Shown here: piece by piece, positions 58,401 through 64,000 of the stretch
How the letters are laid out: the number at the start of each line of letters is the position of its first letter
How positions within the stretch are numbered: position 1 is the stretch's first letter
Origin: Virgibacillus_N oceani_A
GTDB taxonomy: Bacteria > Bacillota > Bacilli > Bacillales > Amphibacillaceae
Assembly: GCA_041521345.1 (NCBI GenBank)
Contig: JBGOHB010000002.1
Strand: one strand, 5' to 3'
DNA: 64,000 nucleotides
The notes under the pieces: generated by a model
Told to the model about the DNA's origin: nothing
What the model saw: the letters and a program-made list of their open reading frames with translations, nothing else
Databases searched by the model: none
Made by a program: the position numbers and the translations under genes

Positions 58401-58446
58401 ATTGCCAAATGCCAATCCCCCTTGAAGGGAATTAAGTTATTGTGTT

Positions 58447-58480
58447 AGATCGTTAGCGTGTCCGCGCTGACGATCTTTTA
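58447..58480 (+). terminator. Second hairpin after msmX
   Basis: AGATCGTTAGCG / CGCTGACGATCT stem with a TTTT tail. Confidence 0.6.
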
Positions 58481-58618
58481 ATTATTATATAAATTTCTAC
58501 CTATAGTGTACCTTATTTTAGTCAAAATTAAAAACAATGTATTATTTACAGGTTTAACCTAATAAAATTCAAAGTATATTGATTTAATTTATAATGAATG
58601 TCTGTCTGCAAACCTAGA

Positions 58619-58975
58619 TTATCTTTCATCAATCTCAATAATTTCTGCCCCAACCACAGGCGGATCAGAGAACAAGGCAGAATCACCCGTAACAGCTTTC
58701 ATCCTGTATTCATTGTTTGGAAATAGGTTAAGCTCATCGAATTCAATGTGATTTCCATTAACTATAATCTCACTTCTGTTGTCGATTGTTATATTGTATT
58801 TTTGATTACCAGAAAACAACCCTGTTTCTACTTCAATAGAATAACTTGTTTCATTATAATAGGTTTCCGTTATATCTCCCGTAACGTCCCAGACTGAAAA
58901 ATAATTTGTAAATATAAATACGCCAATTGCAAGCCCAGTGATAAATATGATTATATAAGCTACCTTTTTCTTCAT
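58619..58975 (-). CDS. Small exported or anchored protein, 118 aa
   Basis: MKKKVAYIIIFITGLAIGVF is an N-terminal membrane helix without a lipobox. The remaining 95 residues are beta-rich (TYYNETSYSIEVETGLFSGN ... NNEYRMKAVTGDSALFSDPP) and probably extracytoplasmic. Function unknown. The start ATG 58975 has GGGAGAGGG 3-8 bases upstream and is better than a start nine codons earlier. Confidence 0.6.
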   Translation of the reverse strand: MKKKVAYIIIFITGLAIGVFIFTNYFSVWDVTGDITETYYNETSYSIEVETGLFSGNQKYNITIDNRSEIIVNGNHIEFDELNLFPNNEYRMKAVTGDSALFSDPPVVGAEIIEIDER

Positions 58976-59101
58976 TAAACCCTCTCCCGAAACACTACTC
59001 ATATCATTATAACTTATTTATCTGATCCTTTAATGCATTCGACAATACCTTTCTTAATTCGACACCTTCAAATTTCGCTAACAGATCCTTAAAACATTAC
59101 A

Positions 59102-59140
59102 CAAAAAAACTGATGCCCCATCCATGAGCACCAGTTTTTT
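59102..59140 (-). terminator. Terminator of the small coiled protein
   Basis: On the minus strand AACTGGTGC / GGCATCAGTT with TTTTTTT. Confidence 0.7.
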
Positions 59141-59146
59141 CAATTA

Positions 59147-59317
59147 TCATCGCTGAATTTGACTATCAATATCATTGGTTAAATGTTTACATGCTTCATA
59201 TTCTTCTTCTCTTCTTTTCTCAACAGCAATCCGGTTTTCCAGTTTTCTTTCATATTCTGCATAGCCCATCTTGTGTGACTGCTGCATTGCTTTTTCCATT
59301 TCCGGAGTATAATTCAT
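59147..59317 (-). CDS. Small charged coiled-coil protein, 56 aa
   Basis: A 56-residue protein (MNYTPEMEKAMQQSHKMGYA, then EYERKLENRIAVEKRREEEY) with a strongly charged helix. No recognised family. Upstream of ATG 59317 there is only a weak GTGGAATACGG site; a longer frame starts at 59425 but has no site either and a less protein-like N-terminus. The terminator just downstream supports a real transcript. Confidence 0.5.
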   Translation of the reverse strand: MNYTPEMEKAMQQSHKMGYAEYERKLENRIAVEKRREEEYEACKHLTNDIDSQIQR

Positions 59318-59549
59318 CCGTATTCCACTATGAATAGTGAACCATCCTTTCGTTTTCTGTACAATAACAAGACTAACATAAGGACGATTCCCTCTACAAT
59401 GTGAATTTAAACGCCTCTCATGCAATTATCCAACGTATCACTTACTTATCATTTACTGTTATATTTATACATAAACATTTGGCTGATTCCTCGCATATAA
59501 TATAAAATGCTTTATATTTGCAGAAAAGTAATCGTTCCTGTAAAAATGA

Positions 59550-60434
59550 CTAGTTGTTTCCTCCAACAGGAACTACTGCACCATCATAGTTTTCCAAAAT
59601 AAAGTTTTGGATTTCCTCGGATTGCAACACTTCGACCAGCTTATTCAATGCTTCATTTTCCATGTCTTCAGCACGTACACCGATAATATTCACATATGGT
59701 GAATCTTCTCCTTCAATAAATAACGCATCCTCAAGCGGGTTAAGGTCGGCATCGATCGCATAGTTTGTATTGATGGCAACCAGTGCATCTTCTTCAGCAA
59801 AATATTGCTCAGGAAGGAATGCAGGGTCTACATCCGGTGAAAAAGTTAAATTAAGCGGATTGTCTTCAATATCATCCAGGGAGAGTTCTTCAGGATCAAC
59901 ACCTTCAGGAAGTGTAATTAAACCTTCTGATTCAAATAATGCCAAAATACGGCCGTGATCTGCTACAGAATTACTGATGATTACTTCTGTACCATCCGGA
60001 ATATCATCCACACTTGCAATGCCCTGGGAATAAACACCCATTGGCTCCACATGAATTCCATCAATATAATCAAGCTCATACCCTGTATCACTGATCGTCT
60101 GTTCTAAAAACGGGATATGCTGAAAATAGTTCGCATCCAGTTCCCCACTTGCCAGGTCATCATTTGGAAAAACATAGTCCTGATATTCTTCAATATTTAA
60201 TGTTATATTTTCTTCTTCAAGCAAAGGACGTGCTTCTTCTAAAATTTCAGCATGCGGTGTACTGGAAGCTCCTACTGTAATTTCAGCAGGCTCTGTTTCT
60301 TCTGCTGCTTCGTCTTCGGTTGTTTCTGCATCATCTGCTGTGTCATTTTCTGTAGTGTCATTATCGGAATCTCCGCCACAGGCAGCCAAGAATAAAACTA
60401 ATAAAACAGATAAAAATACAAGTAATTTTTTCAT
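59550..60434 (-). CDS. metQ: Methionine-binding lipoprotein MetQ
   Basis: A 294-residue NlpA-family lipoprotein. Lipobox LFLAACGG (Cys near residue 19) is followed by an Asp/Glu/Thr-rich linker of about 30 residues. The binding domain has TVGASSTPHAEILE, QYFAEEDALVAINTNYA and NIIGVRAEDMENEALN. It captures methionine for MetNI. Last gene of the metN-metI-metQ operon. The acidic linker matches other lipoproteins here. Confidence 0.93.
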   Translation of the reverse strand: MKKLLVFLSVLLVLFLAACGGDSDNDTTENDTADDAETTEDEAAEETEPAEITVGASSTPHAEILEEARPLLEEENITLNIEEYQDYVFPNDDLASGELDANYFQHIPFLEQTISDTGYELDYIDGIHVEPMGVYSQGIASVDDIPDGTEVIISNSVADHGRILALFESEGLITLPEGVDPEELSLDDIEDNPLNLTFSPDVDPAFLPEQYFAEEDALVAINTNYAIDADLNPLEDALFIEGEDSPYVNIIGVRAEDMENEALNKLVEVLQSEEIQNFILENYDGAVVPVGGNN

Positions 60435-60492
60435 GAGTCATTCTTCTCCTTTGATGTTGTTTTTTATAAAAAGGTTAATACCTAATTATTCA

Positions 60493-61158
60493 CTAACGTT
60501 TATCCAGTTTTTTCGTCATGAAATCACCGATAAACTGGAACAGAAATACGATGATTACGATAAGAACGGTGGATACAAGCACGATATCCCAGTCCCTGCG
60601 CTGGAAACCAAAGTAATAAGCATAGTTTCCAAGTCCGCCTGCACCAATGGCACCGGCCATTGCTGTGTAGCCGATTAATGCGATGGCTGTTACCGTTAAA
60701 CCTGAAACAAGCGCGGGCATGGATTCCGGCAGCAGGACTTTAAAAATAATTGTCCTCGTTTTTGCTCCCATTGATTTTGCTGCCTCAATGACGCCCTTAT
60801 CCACTTCCTTTAAGGCAATTTCCACGAGTCGTCCGTAAAAAGGAGCCGATGCAATAATTAAAGCCGGTAAGGCAGCTGTTGGCCCGCGGAGTGTTCCTAC
60901 CAAAAGATTAGTAAACGGAAATAATAATAATATCAAAATAATGAATGGGATGGCTCGAAATATGTTTACAACGGTAGCCGTAACCATATTTAAGTATTTG
61001 TTTTGCCATATTCCGTCTTTATCTGTCATATATAACAGCAGACCGAGCATAATTCCAAAGATAAGCGTGCCTGTCAGGGAAACTATGGTCATATAAAATG
61101 TTTCATACGTAGCCTCTATCAATTCCTGCGTATCCAGATTAGAAAAGAAATTATCCAT
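60493..61158 (-). CDS. metI: Methionine ABC permease MetI (MetP)
   Basis: A 221-residue BPD-type permease with five helices and the EAA loop ALKEVDKGVIEAAKSMGAKT. The start ATG 61158 overlaps the metN stop (ATGGATAA), giving MDNFFSNLDTQELIEATYET, the usual MetI beginning. The longer frame from 61251 runs through metN and is not the gene. Confidence 0.93.
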   Translation of the reverse strand: MDNFFSNLDTQELIEATYETFYMTIVSLTGTLIFGIMLGLLLYMTDKDGIWQNKYLNMVTATVVNIFRAIPFIILILLLFPFTNLLVGTLRGPTAALPALIIASAPFYGRLVEIALKEVDKGVIEAAKSMGAKTRTIIFKVLLPESMPALVSGLTVTAIALIGYTAMAGAIGAGGLGNYAYYFGFQRRDWDIVLVSTVLIVIIVFLFQFIGDFMTKKLDKR

Positions 61159-62182
61159 TATGCCCGACAACCTCCATTTCCACAGAGGTTTCTTCATGAA
61201 TATAGCGAGTGGCTTTATTAATTTCCTCTTCATTTCCTTCCAGTTGTACAATTAATGTTCCATACGCGCCAGCCTGCGTTTGGGTGATTTTTCCCTGAAG
61301 GATATTAATTGCAAGATCAAATTGCTTTGCCAACTGGCTTATCAAGGCCTGATTAGTAATTTCACCGACAAAATGGAGCCTTACAATTTCACCTGTTTCA
61401 TATTGCTGAAGCAAATACTCCATGCTGTCATCCTCATCATTTGTCCCCATCACCTGCTCAACAAACTTCTTGGTCACCAATTGCTCCGGCTTAGAGAAAA
61501 CATCGAGCACATCACCCTGCTCTACAATTTTCCCATTTTCCATTACTGCTACCCGGCTGCAGATTTTACGGATTACATGCATTTCATGCGTGATCAGGAC
61601 TATTGTTAATCCAAGTTTATCATTAATATCCACGAGCAAATCCAATATGGAATTAGTTGTTTCCGGATCAAGCGCAGACGTTGCCTCATCACAAAGCAAT
61701 ACTTTTGGATCATTTGCCAGTGACCTTGCAATGCCGACCCGCTGCTTCTGTCCCCCGCTCAGCTGGGAAGGATATGCCTTTTCCCTTCCGGTCAGGCCAA
61801 CCAGGTTAATCAGATTTTGCACTTTTTCCTTGCGTTCTGCTTTGGAAACACCCGCTATTTCAAGCGGAAATGCGATATTATCCTCCACTGTCCGTGACCA
61901 AAGCAAATTGAAATGCTGAAAGATCATCCCGATATCCTGTCTTGTAATGCGCAGCTGCTTACTATTTAATGCGGTGACTTCTTTTTCGCCCATAACCACC
62001 CGGCCGCTAGTAGGCTCCTCCAGACGATTAAGCAATCGGACAAATGTACTTTTGCCTGCTCCACTGTAGCCAATGACTCCAAAGATTTCACCTTCATTGA
62101 TCGAAAGGGTCAAATCGTCTACAGCTGTAATTTTCTTATTATTTGAGGTGAAAATTTTACTCAAGCCTTCGATTGAAATCAG
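61151..62182 (-). CDS. metN: Methionine ABC ATPase MetN, CTG start
   Basis: A 343-residue ATPase. Walker A GYSGAGKST, signature LSGGQKQRVGIARSL, Walker B VLLCDEATSALDPETT and switch His in LITHEMHVI, then a C-terminal NIL domain (about 265-340, VRLHFVGEITNQAL). Homologues begin MISIEGLSK; in this gene that reading requires CTG at 62182, which lies 7 bases after AGGAGGG. The first canonical alternative, TTG 62164 inside the conserved GLSK, has no site. The SAM riboswitch lies directly upstream. Confidence 0.92.
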   Translation of the reverse strand: MISIEGLSKIFTSNNKKITAVDDLTLSINEGEIFGVIGYSGAGKSTFVRLLNRLEEPTSGRVVMGEKEVTALNSKQLRITRQDIGMIFQHFNLLWSRTVEDNIAFPLEIAGVSKAERKEKVQNLINLVGLTGREKAYPSQLSGGQKQRVGIARSLANDPKVLLCDEATSALDPETTNSILDLLVDINDKLGLTIVLITHEMHVIRKICSRVAVMENGKIVEQGDVLDVFSKPEQLVTKKFVEQVMGTNDEDDSMEYLLQQYETGEIVRLHFVGEITNQALISQLAKQFDLAINILQGKITQTQAGAYGTLIVQLEGNEEEINKATRYIHEETSVEMEVVGHNG

Positions 62183-62211
62183 AGCAATCCCTCCTAACCT
62201 TTCGGCTTTCC

Positions 62212-62250
62212 AAATTTAAAAACGCCTTTCTGTAAGAGAACAGAAAGACG
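62212..62250 (-). terminator. Riboswitch-controlled terminator
   Basis: On the minus strand GTCTTTCTGT-TCTCTT-ACAGAAAGGC then TTTTTAAATTT. It sits between the SAM aptamer and metN, as in premature-termination S-box leaders. Confidence 0.85.
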
Positions 62251-62264
62251 TTATTTATGTCTTC

Positions 62265-62383
62265 TCGTTCTCTCATCTGTCAAAGCAAATTGCTTTGCAG
62301 GAATTAGCACCTTTCAAATACAAAATTTGAAGGTTGCCGCGGGTTCACAGGGCCAGCCCCTCCCCCGCTCAGGATAAGAGATC
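62265..62383 (-). promoter_or_regulatory. SAM-I riboswitch (S-box) of the met operon
   Basis: The minus strand carries the S-box landmarks in order: P1 start CTCTTATCCTGAGCGG, GGAGGGGCTGGCCCTGTGAA, CCCGCGGCAACC, AAAGGTGCTAATTCCTGC, TTTGACAGATGAGAGAACG. P1 closes GATCTCTTATC with GACAGATGAGAG. SAM binding would favour the terminator at 62212-62250 and switch off methionine import when SAM is plentiful. Confidence 0.95.
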
Positions 62384-62511
62384 AAAATAATTATTTGAGT
62401 TTGATAGATATTATATTAGCACTTTCTTTTGTAAGTGTCAATTAAATTATTGGTGATGCGAAAGGTAAGTGATGAGGTGAAAGAGAAAAATCATTTCCAT
62501 AAATGTGAATT

Positions 62512-62548
62512 AAAAGCAGCTATGGATCCTACCTGCCAATAGCCGCTT
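62512..62548 (-). terminator. Terminator after yusE
   Basis: On the minus strand AGCGGCTATTGG ... CCATAGCTGCTTTTAATT. Confidence 0.65.
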
Positions 62549-62861
62549 AATTTCTCGTAAACATTTCCGGCTTATACTCATATAAATAGGTATAAATATT
62601 GGGGATCGAACGAAAGGCATACACTTTTTCCTGAATCTTTCCGTCTCTTTTTATAAGCAGACAGGGTACACTTTCTATCTTTTTATCCTGCATAAATTCC
62701 GGGTAGAAAGAGGCGTTCATCTCATAAAAAATATCCTTCTGATGGACAGATTCAATTTTTTCCAGCATGGTTCTGGCTAAATTGCAAGTGCCGCAAAAAG
62801 GGGTGTAAATATATAATAAATAGTCCTTCTGTTCCAGTTGCTCTGTTGATGTTTGTATCAA
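62547..62861 (-). CDS. yusE: Thioredoxin-like protein YusE
   Basis: A 104-residue thioredoxin-fold protein with the active site YTPFCGTCNLAR (CGTC near residues 23-26) and the cis-proline in ESVPCLLIKRDG. It matches YusE in size and location between met genes and yusF. Cytoplasmic; partner unknown. Start ATG 62861. Confidence 0.88.
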   Translation of the reverse strand: MIQTSTEQLEQKDYLLYIYTPFCGTCNLARTMLEKIESVHQKDIFYEMNASFYPEFMQDKKIESVPCLLIKRDGKIQEKVYAFRSIPNIYTYLYEYKPEMFTRN

Positions 62862-62887
62862 AAAATCACCTTGACTTTACTAAGATT

Positions 62888-63253
62888 CTATTTTTCTCTA
62901 TCAATCAGAAAAAACGGATCCACTTTGATATGTTTACCTAAAAGTGCTCCTGCCAAAATATGCCCTGGTGTTGTGGCAACTTCCCGGTATTCACCGCTCA
63001 CATAAATATGCTCCGCATGCGGTAGTTCCCGCGACAATTGTTTCCGGAGCTGGATGCCAGGTTCGTCTTCATCTGTTAAAATATAGACTTCTTTATGATC
63101 CAGTTCATATTCTTCCAGGAGCTCATCAAATTTTTCCACACCAAGTGTGCCATTCGTGCAAATTATCGTGAGATCCTCAACAATCACTTTATCGAGCTCC
63201 CTTTTATCTGTCAATCCTTCCACAATAATAATTTTTTCCGACTCATTCATCAT
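62888..63253 (-). CDS. yusF: Toprim-domain protein YusF
   Basis: A 121-residue Toprim protein: acidic Glu in IIIVEGLTDK, and DxDxxG in YILTDEDEPGIQLR. Toprim-only proteins of this type (like RNase M5 relatives) probably act on nucleic acids; YusF's function is unknown. The start is MMNESE at 63253/63250. It is between yusE and gcvH, as in B. subtilis. Confidence 0.85.
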   Translation of the reverse strand: MMNESEKIIIVEGLTDKRELDKVIVEDLTIICTNGTLGVEKFDELLEEYELDHKEVYILTDEDEPGIQLRKQLSRELPHAEHIYVSGEYREVATTPGHILAGALLGKHIKVDPFFLIDREK

Positions 63254-63282
63254 GCTGTTATAGCACTCCTATTATTAAGTAA

Positions 63283-63313
63283 TAAAAACAAGGCTGACAC
63301 ATACACGCCAGCC
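63283..63313 (-). terminator. Terminator after gcvH
   Basis: On the minus strand GGCTGGCG / TGTCAGCC followed by TTGTTTTTATT. Confidence 0.6.
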
Positions 63314-63335
63314 AGGTAGTTACCGATGAATTCAT

Positions 63336-63716
63336 TTATTCACTTATTTCTTCTTCATAACCTTCCGCTGACAGCAAATCGTCCAACTCAGATTCATTGG
63401 ATAGCTCCACAACAATCATCCAGGCATTTTCATACGGTGATTCGTTTACAAATTCCGGGCTGTCCTCCAGTTCTTCATTAACTTCCACGACTTTTCCGCT
63501 GACCGGCGCATACAATTCGGATACTGTTTTTACCGATTCCACACTTCCAAACGGTTCATTCAGTTCCAGTTCATCTCCAACTTCCGGAAGTTCCACAAAT
63601 ACGACATCACCAAGTTCATCCTGTGCAAAATCCGTAATCCCGATGCGCACTTTGCCGCCTTCCTTTTTTATCCACTCATGCTCCTTGGAATACAATAAGT
63701 CCTTTGGTAAACTCAT
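63336..63716 (-). CDS. gcvH: Glycine cleavage system H protein GcvH
   Basis: A 126-residue lipoyl carrier. The lipoylation site is Lys63 in SVESVKTVSEL; the domain (residues 20-100) is complete with ELYAPVSGKVVEVNE. It shuttles aminomethyl groups in glycine cleavage and serves as the lipoyl relay in Bacillus. It depends on the lipoate ligase encoded at 9039-10034. ATG 63716 with TTGGAGGGATTT. Confidence 0.95.
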   Translation of the reverse strand: MSLPKDLLYSKEHEWIKKEGGKVRIGITDFAQDELGDVVFVELPEVGDELELNEPFGSVESVKTVSELYAPVSGKVVEVNEELEDSPEFVNESPYENAWMIVVELSNESELDDLLSAEGYEEEISE

Positions 63717-63782
63717 ATAAATCCCTCCAATAAATATTCGTACTTTTACTATACTAATTAATCAGCCGTTTATCCAGCGTTT

Positions 63783-64000
63783 TTAAAGCCAAGTTTCTTC
63801 AAATAGTTCCTCTTTAAAACCGACAGTCACCTTTTCCCCGTCCGTAACGATGGGCCGCTTGATCAGCATGCCGTCTGATGCCAATATTTCTGCCATTTCT
63901 TCCGTGCTGGCATCCTTTATTTTATCCTTAATATTTAATTCTCTATACTTTTTCCCGCTCGTATTAAAAAATTTCTTTGCGGGAAGATCGCTTTTTTCAA
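63783..64000 (-). CDS. yusI: ArsC/Spx-family protein YusI, partial
   Basis: Seventy-two codons of the C-terminal part: LPAKKFFNTSGKKYRELNIK, DKIKDASTEEMAEILASDGM, LIKRPIVTDGEKVTVGFKEE. The segment MLIKRPI, with Arg-Pro of the ArsC fold, is diagnostic of the ArsC/Spx/YusI group. The N-terminus, with any CxxC, lies outside the right edge. It ends in TAA 63785-63783, about 65 bases before gcvH on the same strand, as in B. subtilis. Confidence 0.88.
   Translation of the reverse strand, partial: EKSDLPAKKFFNTSGKKYRELNIKDKIKDASTEEMAEILASDGMLIKRPIVTDGEKVTVGFKEELFEETWL

Noticed and set aside
1..64000. tRNA or rRNA genes
   Set aside because: No cloverleaf with a GTTCRANNC arm or rRNA-like stretch was recognised on either strand by eye.

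Overview
The window is an AT-rich chromosome segment of a Bacillaceae bacterium. Its backbone follows the Bacillus subtilis order lcfB-lplJ-yhfI-yhfH, hemEHY-pbpF-hmoB, ecsAB-hit-trpP-yhaH, prsA-yhaL-yhaM-yhaN-yhaO-yhaP-yhaQ, yhzD-yhaR-yheA and metNIQ-yusE-yusF-gcvH-yusI. Secreted proteins (OpuAC, MetQ, PrsA) have very acidic mature parts and a glycine betaine importer is present, which suggests a salt-tolerant genus of the Oceanobacillus/Virgibacillus type. That placement is inference; there is no rRNA or tRNA here.

Region 1 (1-3.95 kb) is the right end of an integrated element, a prophage or ICE. It has tightly packed small leftward genes, two Xre/Cro-type regulators, a complex control region, a rightward repressor, an ImmA/IrrE-type metallopeptidase and a tyrosine integrase. 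The integrase reads into a 93-codon 5' fragment of comK that stops exactly at the element junction. The element therefore sits inside the competence master regulator gene, and the 3' part of comK should lie beyond the left edge.

Region 2 (4-13.3 kb) has a decayed long-chain acyl-CoA ligase (lcfB), an acyl-CoA dehydrogenase, an unknown membrane protein, lipoate ligase, a metallo-hydrolase, YhfH and oligopeptidase PepF. Region 3 (13.7-20.2 kb) is the late haem pathway (hemE-hemH-hemY) with a class A penicillin-binding protein and the haem monooxygenase HmoB. Region 4 (20.5-26.7 kb) has a disulfide pair, an MFS-LiaF-LiaS-LiaR envelope-stress operon, a PAP2 phosphatase and a ferritin-like protein.

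Region 5 (26.7-50 kb) has EcsAB, Hit, TrpP (with a possible TRAP-binding leader), YhaH, the OpuA glycine betaine importer with a divergent GbsR-type regulator, YhaI, PrsA, YhaL, YhaM, a second GbsR-type regulator, YhaN/YhaO (SbcCD-like), YhaP/YhaQ (NatAB-like exporter), a decayed regulator/membrane-protein pair and an intact pair of the same kind. Region 6 (50-59.5 kb) has YhzD, a 12-copy 52-bp tandem array, an island of unrecognised membrane-associated genes, YhaR, YheA, a PucR-type regulator with an MsmX-type ATPase, and two small orphans. Region 7 (59.5-64 kb) is a SAM-riboswitch-controlled methionine importer followed by yusE, yusF, gcvH and yusI (cut by the right edge).

The most notable points are the element inside comK, the face-to-face promoters with shared operators in that element, and intergenic tandem arrays at several loci that share a period close to 52 bp although their sequences differ.
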